A stretch of DNA of 64,000 nt. Source: Bacillota bacterium. GTDB lineage: Bacteria; Bacillota; Clostridia; Lachnospirales; Lachnospiraceae. Made by a program: the position numbers and the translations under genes. Shown piece by piece: positions 1-10,388 of this stretch (positions are counted from its first letter, which is position 1; each line of letters starts with the position of its first letter). The notes beneath the pieces were generated by a model that was not told where the DNA came from, did not search any database, and worked only from the letters and a program-made list of their open reading frames with translations. The stretch covers positions 1 to 64,000 of the forward strand of contig JAEXGM010000146.1 of the NCBI GenBank assembly GCA_023450835.1, read 5' to 3'.

Positions 1-153
1 CTCAAGTTTGTGCCGAGGATTTCGCAGGCACAAACTTATATATGAAACATGCATTTAATAATCCATATATATCATACCCCAGTACGCCTCAAGTTTGTGC
101 CGAGGATTTCGCAGGCACAAACTTGTGCAGGAAAATTCTTTTTATTTTCCTGC
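1..153. repeat. Paired-hairpin dispersed repeat, two copies
   Basis: Hairpin A (arms AAGTTTGTGCC and GGCACAAACTT around a 12-nt loop) is seen at 4-37 and again at 91-124. The second copy is followed by hairpin B (127-153, arms GCAGGAAAAT and ATTTTCCTGC). Hairpin B begins directly beyond the stop codon of the minus-strand degV gene. The same module recurs throughout the window, usually next to gene ends. The first copy is cut by the window edge. Confidence 0.85.
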
Positions 154-1026
154 TTATCTGCCTGTTCCAAAAAAGAATAATGCAATTGTTCCCGGCCCTG
201 AATGGGTACCAACAACCGGTCCAATGTAATTAATAATCACTTCCTTCACAGGAAATCTTTCCTTTATCAATTCCACAAGGTACTCCGCATCCTCCAGTGC
301 ATCACCGTGGCCTATGAAGATAACCTGCTCTTCTGCATCTGTGATAGTAGCTTCCATATGGGTAAAAAGAGCCTGAATCGATTTCTTTCTGCCTCTTACT
401 TTCTCCATGGGAATCAGACGTCCTTCCTCATCTACATGAAGAACAGGTTTAATATTAAGCGCCGTGCCAATTCCTGCGCTAAGTGCACTGACCCTTCCTC
501 CTCTCTTTAGATGGAACAAATCATCCACAGTAAACCAATGACAGATATTTAAAATATTTTTTTCAAGCCAATTATTTAATTCCTCTATGGTATACCCTTC
601 CTGCTTTAGCTGCGCTGCCGTGTAGACACAAAGGCCCTCTCCCACAGATGCACATTTGGAGTCAAAACATACAATTTTGGCTTCCGGGTATTTTTCTTCC
701 AGGTCTTCTTTTGCAATCAGAGAGGAATTATAGGTTCCGCTAAGCGCAGAGGAAAATGCGATGTATAAGATATCTTTGCCTTCTTTTATGAGCGGTTCAA
801 ATACTGTTAAGAAAGTGTCCGTATTAATCAGTGAAGTCACCGACTTACTTCCTTGCTTCAACTTTTCATAAAACTCATGGGCTGACAATTCCCTGGCGTC
901 CGGATAATGGATATACGCCCTTCCTTCTACCTCAAAGCTCATCGGTATGGAGACGATTCCAAGCCTTTCTATCATCTCCTGTGTCAGGTCCGCTGTTCCG
1001 TCCGTTACGATACAAAAGTCCCTCAT
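154..1026 (-). CDS. DegV family fatty-acid-binding protein (copy 1)
   Basis: A 290-residue cytosolic protein of the DegV family, whose members bind a fatty acid; some act as FakB, presenting fatty acids to the kinase FakA. Visible signatures are IVTDGTADLT near residue 6, SVTSLIN near 62, FSSALSGTYN at 91-100, the DDLFHLKRGGR block, and THSGPGT near the C terminus. It is the closer paralogue of the degV at 39557 and more distant from the one at 51751. A promoter lies at 1112-1140. The stop codon abuts a dispersed hairpin repeat. No fakA-like gene is in the window, so the lipid role is inferred from the family. Confidence 0.9.
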   Translation of the reverse strand: MRDFCIVTDGTADLTQEMIERLGIVSIPMSFEVEGRAYIHYPDARELSAHEFYEKLKQGSKSVTSLINTDTFLTVFEPLIKEGKDILYIAFSSALSGTYNSSLIAKEDLEEKYPEAKIVCFDSKCASVGEGLCVYTAAQLKQEGYTIEELNNWLEKNILNICHWFTVDDLFHLKRGGRVSALSAGIGTALNIKPVLHVDEEGRLIPMEKVRGRKKSIQALFTHMEATITDAEEQVIFIGHGDALEDAEYLVELIKERFPVKEVIINYIGPVVGTHSGPGTIALFFFGTGR

Positions 1027-1111
1027 TTATAATCCCAAGTATCAGAGTAATGCCTTGATACTGCCTGCTTCCGGCATCCTTTCTCTCTTAAATTTATCAA
1101 TCCTTCTTACA

Positions 1112-1140
1112 GTTATATTTTAACACTTTTGACATATCAA
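1112..1140 (-). promoter_or_regulatory. Sigma-A promoter of degV copy 1
   Basis: On the minus strand, TTGATA (1135-1140) and TATAAC (1112-1117) are separated by 17 bp, about 85 bp upstream of the degV start. Confidence 0.55.
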
Positions 1141-1180
1141 TACAAGACAGGCATGAAATGTGCATTGCCTTATATACACA

Positions 1181-1237
1181 AAAAAACCACTCAGCTGACA
1201 CAGGGCGGTTTTATTACCCAATGCAATTTGAGTGGTT
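1181..1237 (-). terminator. Terminator after leuD
   Basis: Arms AACCACTCA and TGAGTGGTT, followed on the minus strand by a T-run, just beyond the leuD stop. The loop holds a CAGGGCGGTTTTATTACCC block that recurs in the terminators near 11544 and 51601. Confidence 0.85.
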
Positions 1238-1253
1238 CTAAAGTATGAATGAT

Positions 1254-1736
1254 TTAGCTGTTAATATAGTTTATAAGGCCTTCAGCCTTTATGATTTTCT
1301 GCATAAATTCCGGAAAGGGCTGCCCCTTATACTCTTTCCCTTTCGTCAAATCGTAAATCATACCACTGTCAAAATCAATCTCCACGTCATCTCCCGCTTC
1401 GATTTCATCCGCCGCTTCCTTACATTCTATTATGGGAAGTCCTATGTTAATGGAATTTCGGTAGAATATTCTTGCAAAGCTTTCCGCAATAACGCAGCTG
1501 ATTCCGGAGGCCTTAATGGCAATGGGTGCGTGCTCTCTGGAGGAACCGCAGCCAAAGTTTTTATTGGCAACAATAATATCCCCTTTTTTTACCCTATTTA
1601 TGAATTCAGGGTCGATATCCTCCATACATTTTGCCGCCAGTTCCTGGGGACTGGTGGTATTAAGGTATCTGGCAGGTATAATAACGTCTGTATCAACATT
1701 GTCGCCGTATTTATGCACTGTACCATGTGCTTTCAT
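1254..1736 (-). CDS. leuD: 3-isopropylmalate dehydratase small subunit
   Basis: LeuD (160 residues) pairs with LeuC to isomerise 2-isopropylmalate to 3-isopropylmalate in leucine synthesis. The aconitase swivel-domain signatures are visible: [16 protein letters not shown] near the N terminus and [12 protein letters not shown] at the substrate loop, followed by the [16 protein letters not shown] stretch. Length is normal for the bacterial short form. An AAAAGGAG site precedes the ATG. It is the last gene of leuB-leuC-leuD and is followed by a strong terminator. The leuC-leuD gap is about 120 bp. Confidence 0.97.
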   Translation of the reverse strand: MKAHGTVHKYGDNVDTDVIIPARYLNTTSPQELAAKCMEDIDPEFINRVKKGDIIVANKNFGCGSSREHAPIAIKASGISCVIAESFARIFYRNSINIGLPIIECKEAADEIEAGDDVEIDFDSGMIYDLTKGKEYKGQPFPEFMQKIIKAEGLINYINS

Positions 1737-1856
1737 TTCTGACTCCTTTTCCGGGTGATACCCTATAAATTAGTAGAAGATTTATTACATTCAATCTCAT
1801 CCAGATTGCAAACTGTCAACAAACTGCCGGCACTCTGCGATGGCATATATCCTTCT

Positions 1857-3122
1857 TTATAGACCCAGTTCTTCCGGCCCGGATATCCTGCCTGTTACGG
1901 CACTGGCAGCAGCAACTGCCGGACTGGCCAAATAGATTTCTGATTCCACATGCCCCATTCTTCCTACAAAGTTACGGTTGGTGGTTGCCACCGCTCTCTC
2001 ACCCTGAGCCAAGATGCCCATATGTCCGCCAAGGCAGGGTCCGCAGGTCGGAGTACTAACCGCCGCTCCGGCTTTTATAAAGATAGAAAGAAGGCCTTCT
2101 TCCATTGCCTTAAGGTAAATATCCTGAGTAGCAGGAAAGATAATGACCCTCATGCCTTTCTTTACTTTTCTGCCATCCAGCACTTTGGCTGCCGCACGTA
2201 AATCTTCAATTCTTCCGTTGGTACATGAACCGATTATTACCTGCTGAATCTCAATATCACCAACTTCATCAATGGTTCTTGTATTCTCCGGCAGGTGGGG
2301 GAAGGCTACCGTAGGACGAATACCGGATAAATCAATGGTATATGTTTTTTCATATTCCGCATCAGCGTCTGCTTCATATATCTTATATTCCTTTACGGAA
2401 TGTTCTTTTATATAGTCAACAGTCTTTTCATCCACCGGGAATATTCCGTTCTTGGCACCGGCTTCAATAGCCATATTTGCCATGGTAAAACGGTCATCCA
2501 TGGACAGATTCTCTATTCCGTCACCCACAAATTCCATAGATTTATAAAGTGCACCGTCAACTCCTATTAACCCGATTATATGGAGTATGATATCCTTTCC
2601 ACTGACCCATCTGTCAGGACATCCTGTCAGTTCAAACTTAAGGGCTGCCGGCACTTTAAACCAGGCTTTACCGGTTACCATTCCAGCCGCCATATCGGTA
2701 CTTCCGACACCTGTTGAGAAGGCACCTAAGGCACCATATGTACAGGTGTGGGAATCTGCTCCTATTACAGCGTCCCCGGCTACCACCAGACCTTTCTCCG
2801 GCAGCAGTGCATGTTCAATTCCCATCTCTCCGATTTCAAAATAATTGGTGATATCATATTCTTTCGCAAACTCCCGCAGACATTTACAGTTCTGAGCTGA
2901 TTTAATATCCTTATTAGGAGTAAAATGATCCGGCACCAACGCAATCTTGTCTTTGTCAAATACCTGCTTTTTCTCTATCTTAGCCATTTCCTGTATCGCA
3001 ACAGGAGCCGTAATGTCATTGCCTAACACCATATCCAGATCAGCTTCTATTAACTGTCCGGCTTCTACTTTCTCAAGCCCTGCATGAGCGGCCAGAATCT
3101 TTTGAGTCATCGTCATTCCCAT
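1857..3122 (-). CDS. leuC: 3-isopropylmalate dehydratase large subunit
   Basis: LeuC (421 residues) is the [4Fe-4S] aconitase-family catalytic subunit. Motifs seen are [26 protein letters not shown] and [12 protein letters not shown]; the last two supply cluster cysteines. The start chosen is the ATG at 3122 ([10 protein letters not shown]), which has GGAG six bases upstream and gives the family length. The frame stays open for 31 codons upstream, but that stretch runs into the dispersed repeat and reads [11 protein letters not shown], the same false N terminus that precedes ilvN. The gene lies between leuB and leuD. Confidence 0.96.
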   Translation of the reverse strand: MGMTMTQKILAAHAGLEKVEAGQLIEADLDMVLGNDITAPVAIQEMAKIEKKQVFDKDKIALVPDHFTPNKDIKSAQNCKCLREFAKEYDITNYFEIGEMGIEHALLPEKGLVVAGDAVIGADSHTCTYGALGAFSTGVGSTDMAAGMVTGKAWFKVPAALKFELTGCPDRWVSGKDIILHIIGLIGVDGALYKSMEFVGDGIENLSMDDRFTMANMAIEAGAKNGIFPVDEKTVDYIKEHSVKEYKIYEADADAEYEKTYTIDLSGIRPTVAFPHLPENTRTIDEVGDIEIQQVIIGSCTNGRIEDLRAAAKVLDGRKVKKGMRVIIFPATQDIYLKAMEEGLLSIFIKAGAAVSTPTCGPCLGGHMGILAQGERAVATTNRNFVGRMGHVESEIYLASPAVAAASAVTGRISGPEELGL

Positions 3123-3162
3123 ATTAATCTCCATTCCTCCAACGCATTTTTTATACCAATCG

Positions 3163-3252
3163 CCATGCCCTTTCCAATACGCCTCATGTTTGCGCCGAGA
3201 ATTTCGCAGGCACAAACATGTGTGTGAAAATTATCTTTTTAATTTTCACACT
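3163..3252. repeat. Paired-hairpin repeat at the leuB-leuC junction
   Basis: Hairpin A (3185-3220) has arms CATGTTTGCGCC and GGCACAAACATG. Hairpin B (3222-3251) has arms GTGTGAAAATT and AATTTTCACAC. On the minus strand hairpin B contains GTG TGA, the last sense codon and stop of leuB. The element fills the intercistronic gap of the operon. Confidence 0.85.
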
Positions 3253-4334
3253 ATTTCCTGTGCTATCAGGTCGCCCATCTTATCCGTTCCAACCAGCGTA
3301 TTACCCGGTGACATAATATCGATGGTGCGGTATCCCTTACCCAGAACCTTTCTTACAGCTTCTTCTATCAGGAGGGCTTCCGCCTCTAAATCAAAGGAAT
3401 ATCTTAGCATCATAGCCGCAGACAGGATGGTCGCCATAGGATTTGCCTTGTTCTCTCCTGCAATATCCGGAGCTGAGCCATGACTTGGTTCATAAAGTCC
3501 AAGCTTTGTTTTACCTAGGCTGGCGGACGGAAGCATTCCTATGGAACCCGTTATCATACTTGCTTCATCGGATAAGATGTCTCCGAACATATTCTCTGTG
3601 AGAATTACATCAAACTGTCCCGGGTCCTTTACCAGCTGCATGGCACAATTATCGACCAGCATATCGCTAAACTCCACATCGGGATAATCCGCTCCTACTT
3701 CCTTCACTACCTGTCTCCACAGCCTGGAGGAGTCGATTACATTTGCCTTATCTACACTGCACAGTTTCTTTCTTCTCTTCCTGGCGGTTTCAAAGCCTGC
3801 CTTTGCAATCCGTCTGATTTCATCTTCATCATAAGTCAGAGTATCGTAAGCCTTCCGGATTCCGTTCTCTACTACTGTTTTCCGTTCTCCGAAATAGAGC
3901 CCTCCCGTCAGTTCTCTGACAACAATCATATCAAAGCCCTCTCCGATTATCTCTTCCTTTAAGGGACAAGCTTTCTTTAAATCGTCAAATAACAGTGCCG
4001 GTCTTAGGTTGGCAAATAGCTCCAGGCCTTTTCGAATCTTTAACAGCCCGGCTTCCGGTCTTAATTCCGGCGGGAGGCTATACCACTTGGAGACACCTAC
4101 ATTGCCGCCTACTGCTCCAAGCAGCACAGCATCGCTCTTCTTTGCTGTCTCAAGAGTCTCATCTGTCAGAGGAACGCCATGAACATCAATAGAGGCACCT
4201 CCCATCAGAAGCTCTGTGTAGAGAAAGCTGTGTCCGCAAACCTTTCCCACTTTATCCAGTACCTTCTTTGCTTCTCTGATAATTTCCGGTCCGATTCCAT
4301 CCCCCGGAATAACCGCAACACTGTATTCTGCCAA
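3246..4334 (-). CDS. leuB: 3-isopropylmalate dehydrogenase
   Basis: LeuB (362 residues) oxidises and decarboxylates 3-isopropylmalate with NAD. Motifs: [13 protein letters not shown] at the N terminus, [24 protein letters not shown] (metal-binding aspartates) and [13 protein letters not shown] (NAD site). The start appears to be TTG, with AGGA seven bases upstream, and gives normal length. The gene ends ATA GTG TGA, where GTG TGA belongs to repeat hairpin B. It is first in leuB-leuC-leuD and divergent from a LysR regulator, so LysR-type control is likely. Confidence 0.96.
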   Translation of the reverse strand: MAEYSVAVIPGDGIGPEIIREAKKVLDKVGKVCGHSFLYTELLMGGASIDVHGVPLTDETLETAKKSDAVLLGAVGGNVGVSKWYSLPPELRPEAGLLKIRKGLELFANLRPALLFDDLKKACPLKEEIIGEGFDMIVVRELTGGLYFGERKTVVENGIRKAYDTLTYDEDEIRRIAKAGFETARKRRKKLCSVDKANVIDSSRLWRQVVKEVGADYPDVEFSDMLVDNCAMQLVKDPGQFDVILTENMFGDILSDEASMITGSIGMLPSASLGKTKLGLYEPSHGSAPDIAGENKANPMATILSAAMMLRYSFDLEAEALLIEEAVRKVLGKGYRTIDIMSPGNTLVGTDKMGDLIAQEIV

Positions 4335-4462
4335 CTTAACATCCTGCCTTTCCTACTTTTCTTTCCTACTTTTACTGGTATTTTATCACAAGCTCTGATA
4401 TAATTGAAATACATAATACGAATACTTATTATAACTACGAATTATACCAAGGAGCAGCAATC
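4335..4462. promoter_or_regulatory. Divergent leuB / lysR control region
   Basis: A 128-bp AT-rich spacer between divergent starts. It contains a perfect dyad, ATAATA-N8-TATTAT, at 4413-4432, a plausible LysR-type operator, close to the lysR start. No unambiguous -35/-10 pair was identified for either gene. Confidence 0.5.
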
Positions 4463-5398
4463 ATGGAAAGTAATCTGACCTTATACCGCATTTTTAATTC
4501 TGTAGCAGCGACGGGGAATATCTCCCGCTCCTCCAAGGAGCTTTTTATCAGCCAGCCGGCAGTCAGTAAAGCTGTACAGACCCTGGAGGATAATCTTAAT
4601 ATGACCTTATTCATCCGCTCCTCCAGAGGAGTCCGTCTGACAGAAGAAGGCGCTCTCCTTTATGAATATACAAAATCCGCCTTTGACACCCTCACAGAGG
4701 GTGAATCCACTCTGCTTCGTATGAAAGAGCTTGGCATCGGGCATCTGCGTATTGGTGTCAGTACTACCTTATGCAAATATATCCTGCTGCCTTACCTAAA
4801 GGATTTTATAAAAAAGTATCCCCACATTAAGATTACAATCGAATGCCAATCCACCTATAAGACCTTGGAGCTTCTCGGCCAGAATAAAATTGACATTGGG
4901 CTTATCGGCAGGCCTGCAAATCTAAAAGGCATGGATTTCTATGAGATACAAAAGATAGAGGACATCTTTGTCAGCACACAGACTTATCTTGACAATCTCA
5001 ATCACCAGTTATCAAAAGAACACCGTGGAAAGGCTTCGCTCTCACCGAAAGACACCTTGGATATCCTAAGCAATTCCAATGTTCTTCTATTGGATGAGAA
5101 GAACATTACCAGATTATATGTAGAGGATTATTTTACAAGAAATAATATTAAGACAAATCAATTGTTAGAAGTAAGCAGCATGGATTTGCTGATAGAGTTC
5201 GCTAAAATCGGTCTGGGTATTTCCTGTGTTATCAAAGAATTTGTACGGGATGAGTTAGCGTCAAAGGAGCTTATCGAACTGCCCCTTAACCCTCCTCTTG
5301 AGAAAAGAGCTGTTGGTTTTTCTTACTGCAGGGAGGCTTTTCTGTCACAGGCAGTCAAGCATTTTATTGATTTTTACAAGGAACGCGGCTTAAGCTAA
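4463..5398 (+). CDS. LysR-family transcriptional regulator
   Basis: A 311-residue LysR-type regulator. The winged helix-turn-helix occupies about residues 1-60 (NISRSSKELFISQPAVSKAV) and the periplasmic-binding-like effector domain about 90-300. GGAG lies shortly upstream of the ATG. It is divergent from leuBCD, the classical layout for a LysR protein controlling its neighbour, and a dyad sits between them. The effector is not evident; a branched-chain precursor such as isopropylmalate is a guess from context. Confidence 0.9.
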   Translation: MESNLTLYRIFNSVAATGNISRSSKELFISQPAVSKAVQTLEDNLNMTLFIRSSRGVRLTEEGALLYEYTKSAFDTLTEGESTLLRMKELGIGHLRIGVSTTLCKYILLPYLKDFIKKYPHIKITIECQSTYKTLELLGQNKIDIGLIGRPANLKGMDFYEIQKIEDIFVSTQTYLDNLNHQLSKEHRGKASLSPKDTLDILSNSNVLLLDEKNITRLYVEDYFTRNNIKTNQLLEVSSMDLLIEFAKIGLGISCVIKEFVRDELASKELIELPLNPPLEKRAVGFSYCREAFLSQAVKHFIDFYKERGLS

Positions 5399-5438
5399 AT
5401 GCATATATTATAAAATAAAACCACGAAAAGAGTCTCTT

Positions 5439-5933
5439 ATGACGCAATATAATTCCTATTCAGGGATAATCCTGTCCATTGAGGATATCCTGATAGACTC
5501 GAGAGATACTTTAGGCTGCAATAAACTGTTTACCATACAGGATAGCGAAAATAACATAATCACTTTTCATGTAGCACCTTCTACCTACTTTATAGATAAC
5601 ATAATGGCAGAAGAGGGGGACCCTGTTACTGGCTTCTACGATAAAAATGCTCCGGTTCCTCTCATATACCCTCCAAGATTCCGGGCGTTGATAATGGCGG
5701 TAGGGGTAAGTGATGTCAATGTGAAAGTTGATTTTTTCAATCGTAATCTGGTAAGCAGCGACGGAATGCTTCGCCTGAGTATTTCTCCGACCACCCAAGT
5801 CGTTCTTGAAAATGGGCAAGGCTTTTATCAAAATCCCGCGAACCGCAATCTTATCGTACTTTATGGACCAACCACCAGAAGTATTCCCGCCATTACGACA
5901 CCTTATAAGATTATTGTTCTATGCGGCAGGTAA
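5439..5933 (+). CDS. Uncharacterised 164-residue protein
   Basis: Function not recognised. The protein has no signal peptide or membrane segment, is rich in beta-forming residues, and carries a repeated aliphatic pattern (TIQDSENNIITFHVAPSTYF). It ends in a conserved-looking TRSIPAITTPYKIIVL stretch. It begins 40 bp after the lysR stop on the same strand, so it may be co-transcribed. A long palindrome follows and probably ends the transcript. AAAGAG lies before the ATG. Confidence 0.6.
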   Translation: MTQYNSYSGIILSIEDILIDSRDTLGCNKLFTIQDSENNIITFHVAPSTYFIDNIMAEEGDPVTGFYDKNAPVPLIYPPRFRALIMAVGVSDVNVKVDFFNRNLVSSDGMLRLSISPTTQVVLENGQGFYQNPANRNLIVLYGPTTRSIPAITTPYKIIVLCGR

Positions 5934-5958
5934 GAGAGAATCCCTCTTCATTAAATTT

Positions 5959-6070
5959 TTAAATAAAAAGAGCAGTTTGGCTGATATGTTCCCTCTAAAG
6001 TAGACATGGTAAATAACCAAAAACTACTTTAGGGAATCATATCACCTAAACTGCTCTTTTTATTTTATAA
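5959..6070. terminator. Long imperfect palindrome / terminator
   Basis: Arms of about 45 bp start at AAATAAAAAGAGCAG and close with CTGCTCTTTTTATTT, around a loop near 6003-6022. A T-run flanks either side, so it could terminate transcripts in both directions. Its length resembles a small inverted-repeat element more than a simple terminator. Confidence 0.65.
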
Positions 6071-6126
6071 TTAATCCTGTATAACCTTTCATACAATCTC
6101 ACATTGTATGCGTTCAATCTTTTCTA

Positions 6127-6475
6127 CTGACGGACATTTGGCCGTGAGGCCACTTGGTGCCGGACATGAATTATGCTTTTCAATGATTCACACTAACAAT
6201 TATGCCCTTTCCAACGTGCCTCATGTTTGGGCCGATGATTTCACAGGCATAAACATGTGCGTGAAAATTACCTTTTTAATTTTTACACTAACAGCCATGC
6301 CTTTCCAACGCACCTCATGTTTGGGCCGAAGATTTCGCAGACACAAATATGTGTGTAAAAATTATCTTTTTAATTTTTACACTAACAGCCATGCCTTTCC
6401 AACGTGCCTCATGTTTGGGCCGAGGATTTCACAGGCACTTGTGTGAATTATTCTTACAATAATTCACACTAAGAA
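6127..6475. repeat. Tandem cluster of paired-hairpin repeats
   Basis: An ACGGACATTTGGCCGTGAGG module (from about 6127) is followed by three hairpin A/B units. The CATGTTTGGGCC arm starts at 6222, 6316 and 6410, a period of exactly 94 bp. The last hairpin B (near 6442-6470, arms GTGTGAATTATT and AATAATTCACAC) supplies GTG TGA, the end of mutY on the minus strand. Reading frames here are repeat-derived and not genes. Confidence 0.85.
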
Positions 6476-7549
6476 CTTCTTGTAATAATCAAATGCTGAG
6501 GGCACAGAGTGTATCTCTTTAATCTCCTTTGCAGATGCCCAGACAAGCGGCGTATTGCATATTTCGTCTCCTGCTGCATAATTCTTAGTATCTTCAGCCA
6601 CCCCTTCCTTCAGGCGGACAAGATATCCTGTCATATGCCACTCCACATGTGAAAATATATGTTTTGCCTCTCCTAAAGGTACAATTTGTTCCACAGAGTA
6701 CCCCAGCTTATCAAGATATTCTTCTGCCAAAGAAACGGACAGCTTGACCTCAGTCCCCGGAAATTCCATCAGACCGGCAAGAAGACCTTTTTTCTCTCTT
6801 TTGGCAAGTCCGTACTTTCCTCCATCCTCCAGCAAAAAAATAGTCCTCTCCTTTATCTGCCGTGGCTTCTTTTCCTTCTTAACAGGAATTTTATCCTCTG
6901 TACGGTTCTTAAAGGCCTGGCATAAATGCGCCAAAGGGCATCTGTCACATAATGGCCTGCCTACCGGTATGCACACGGTCGCTCCCAATTCCATCACCGC
7001 CTGATTAAAATCCCCCGGCCTGTCCTCTGGCATCACCGCCCTTATATCCTCTTCCAGCTGTTTCTTGACTTTTGCCTCCGTTATGTCATCAAAACATCCG
7101 GAGACTCTCATCATAACCCTTAAAACATTGCCGTCAACAGCAGGCTCAGCAATACGAAAGGCAATGGATGCAATTGCTCCGGCTGTATAGCTGCCAATCC
7201 CAGGAAGCTTTAACAGTTCTGCGTAATCTCCCGGAAGTTCCCCGCCATAGTCTCTTACCAGTATCCTGGCCGTTTTTTGCAGATTCCTGGCCCTGTTATA
7301 GTATCCTAACCCTTCCCATAGCTTTAAAAGCTTATCTTCTTCCACCTCTGCCAGGGATTTAATATCCGGAAGAGTACGGAGAAACCGTTCGAAGTAAGCC
7401 TTTACTGCCTCTACTCTTGTCTGTTGGAGCATTATTTCGGATATCCAGACATAATAGGGCTTCGGGTTCTCACGCCAGGGGAGTATTCTGGCATTCTGGT
7501 CATACCAGTCCAGTAAAAATTCTATTGTAGGGGAGTAGTCATACTTCAT
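6464..7549 (-). CDS. mutY: A/G-specific adenine DNA glycosylase
   Basis: MutY (361 residues) removes adenine mispaired with 8-oxoguanine. Visible features: the SEIMLQQTR segment with the catalytic Glu, the helix-hairpin-helix LPGIGSYTAGAIAS, VDGNVLRV with the catalytic Asp, the C-X6-C-X2-C-X5-C [4Fe-4S] motif beginning CIPVGRPLCDRC, and a C-terminal NUDIX-like 8-oxoG recognition domain (about 235-360). The C terminus reads FLV-stop, where the Val and stop codons come from repeat hairpin B. An AAAGG site precedes the ATG. Confidence 0.95.
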   Translation of the reverse strand: MKYDYSPTIEFLLDWYDQNARILPWRENPKPYYVWISEIMLQQTRVEAVKAYFERFLRTLPDIKSLAEVEEDKLLKLWEGLGYYNRARNLQKTARILVRDYGGELPGDYAELLKLPGIGSYTAGAIASIAFRIAEPAVDGNVLRVMMRVSGCFDDITEAKVKKQLEEDIRAVMPEDRPGDFNQAVMELGATVCIPVGRPLCDRCPLAHLCQAFKNRTEDKIPVKKEKKPRQIKERTIFLLEDGGKYGLAKREKKGLLAGLMEFPGTEVKLSVSLAEEYLDKLGYSVEQIVPLGEAKHIFSHVEWHMTGYLVRLKEGVAEDTKNYAAGDEICNTPLVWASAKEIKEIHSVPSAFDYYKKFLV

Positions 7550-7598
7550 ATCTTGATTGCCTTTCTATTTGTTTACTTTAAAATCTTTGTGCCAGCCT

Positions 7599-7639
7599 AA
7601 AAAACGCACCGGAACCTGTTCTAAGTTCCGGCACGTTTT
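7599..7639 (-). terminator. Terminator after ilvC
   Basis: On the minus strand, arms CGTGCCGGAAC and GTTCCGGTGCG are followed by TTTTTT, 28 bp past the ilvC stop. Confidence 0.9.
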
Positions 7640-7666
7640 ATTATCGAAAACAAAGCTTTATGATAA

Positions 7667-9267
<1,601 letters not shown>

Positions 9268-9282
9268 ATTAACCTCCATTCG

Positions 9283-9353
9283 CACCTCATGTTTACGCCG
9301 AGGATTTCGCAGACACAAACTTGCGCAGGAAAATGTCTTTCATTTTTTCCTGC
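9283..9353. repeat. Paired-hairpin repeat in the ilvN leader
   Basis: A copy with a decayed hairpin A (from 9289) and an intact hairpin B (9325-9353, arms GCAGGAAAA and TTTTCCTGC). It lies between the ilvN promoter and ribosome site, so it is transcribed as part of the ilvNC leader. Confidence 0.75.
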
Positions 9354-9379
9354 CAGCTTCCTGAATATAAATTGTTTAC

Positions 9380-9408
9380 ATTGTAACAATATGAATATAA
9401 AATGTCAA
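9380..9408 (-). promoter_or_regulatory. Consensus sigma-A promoter of ilvN-ilvC
   Basis: TTGACA (9403-9408) and TACAAT (9380-9385) on the minus strand, with exactly 17 bp between. Confidence 0.85.
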
Positions 9409-9431
9409 TAAAGAAACTGGATTTGATTTTT

Positions 9432-10388
9432 CTATATTATTAAGAGCAAAGCAATATTCCTCAACAGGCCAGATTTCAGGAAACCATAGTGTATACATTG
9501 AAACCTTCTGGAAAACCAGCCTTGCTTCATTAAGTTTGCCATTGCATAAACTTGCATTTTTTTATCTTTTGAAAGGCAGTCCTTAAAGATATCATAAAAT
9601 TCTTTTGCCTGCTCTGCATTAGAAAAAAGTGCTTTTTTCTGTTCTCCTATAGCAGCCATTCTCTTCTTTACATAACCATAGAAATCCTGGTTTCCCACAA
9701 CATTTCCGCTATGCTGTCTGTAATAAAGGGTCGGTGCAGGAATATACACCATATGGCCAAAGGCGGCTCCCAGTAGACCTATCCACCAGTCGTGATATCT
9801 GGCATTCTCCGGAAGTATGGTTAATTTCATAGCAAGAGCTGTATTGAACATTACCGTACACCCTATAAGTTTGTTCTCCATCATCATATGAGGAAGGTCC
9901 AGCTTCCCGGTATTTAAGTGGTTGCTTTTATGAAAAGAGGGGTTTATTACCGTAAGTGTTTCATCAGTTATGGCGGCATCTGTAAATACTACCAAAGGAA
10001 GTTTTTTGGAATACTTCTTTTCATACCTTTTCATAACTCTAAGGGTTTTTTCGATTTTATCAGGCATCCAAAAGTCATCCTGGTCACAGAACATAAAATA
10101 ATTGTCTGTTTCCTCCTTTATAACATCAGCCTGCTCTTTTAATACTGTTTTTACTCCATCCAGAAAGTTACGGGTAACCCCTTTATTCTTTTCATTACGG
10201 ATATAGCGGATTCTTTCCTTATCTTTGACCACCTGCTCTCCTGCGAGATTCTCCGTCCCGTCCACAGAACCGTCATCGAATATCCACAGTACCCAGTCGG
10301 TAAATGAGTTTTCTCTTATGGACTCTATCTGCTCTTTCAGATATGCCGCTCCATTATAAGCAGCCATAATGATATGAACCCTGTCCAT
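9432..10388 (-). CDS. Family 2 glycosyltransferase (rhamnosyltransferase-like)
   Basis: A 318-residue GT-A fold glycosyltransferase. The N terminus IIMAAYNGAAYLKEQI, IFDDGSVDGTE and the MFCDQDDFW block (DXD-type metal site) are typical of GT2 enzymes that build cell-wall or capsular polysaccharide, including rhamnosyltransferases. The ATG at 10388 overlaps the TAA of the preceding gene (TAATG), implying translational coupling and fixing the start. Acceptor and sugar cannot be read from sequence. No other polysaccharide genes flank the pair. Confidence 0.85.
   Translation of the reverse strand: MDRVHIIMAAYNGAAYLKEQIESIRENSFTDWVLWIFDDGSVDGTENLAGEQVVKDKERIRYIRNEKNKGVTRNFLDGVKTVLKEQADVIKEETDNYFMFCDQDDFWMPDKIEKTLRVMKRYEKKYSKKLPLVVFTDAAITDETLTVINPSFHKSNHLNTGKLDLPHMMMENKLIGCTVMFNTALAMKLTILPENARYHDWWIGLLGAAFGHMVYIPAPTLYYRQHSGNVVGNQDFYGYVKKRMAAIGEQKKALFSNAEQAKEFYDIFKDCLSKDKKMQVYAMANLMKQGWFSRRFQCIHYGFLKSGLLRNIALLLII

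Noticed and set aside
3123..3215. 31-residue N-terminal extension of LeuC
   Set aside because: Encoded by the hairpin repeat; the internal ATG has the correct ribosome site and family length.
4335..4462. T-box or leucine leader peptide before leuB
   Set aside because: The 128-bp spacer has no T-box motif and no Leu-rich short frame; a LysR dyad is present instead. The ilvN leader likewise lacks a T-box.
6108..6446. 112-residue plus-strand frame
   Set aside because: Entirely composed of dispersed repeat units; internal amino-acid repeats follow the 94-bp period, with no ribosome site.
9268..9318. 17-residue N-terminal extension of IlvN
   Set aside because: Same repeat-derived MCLRN peptide as before leuC; GGAGG supports the ATG at 9267.
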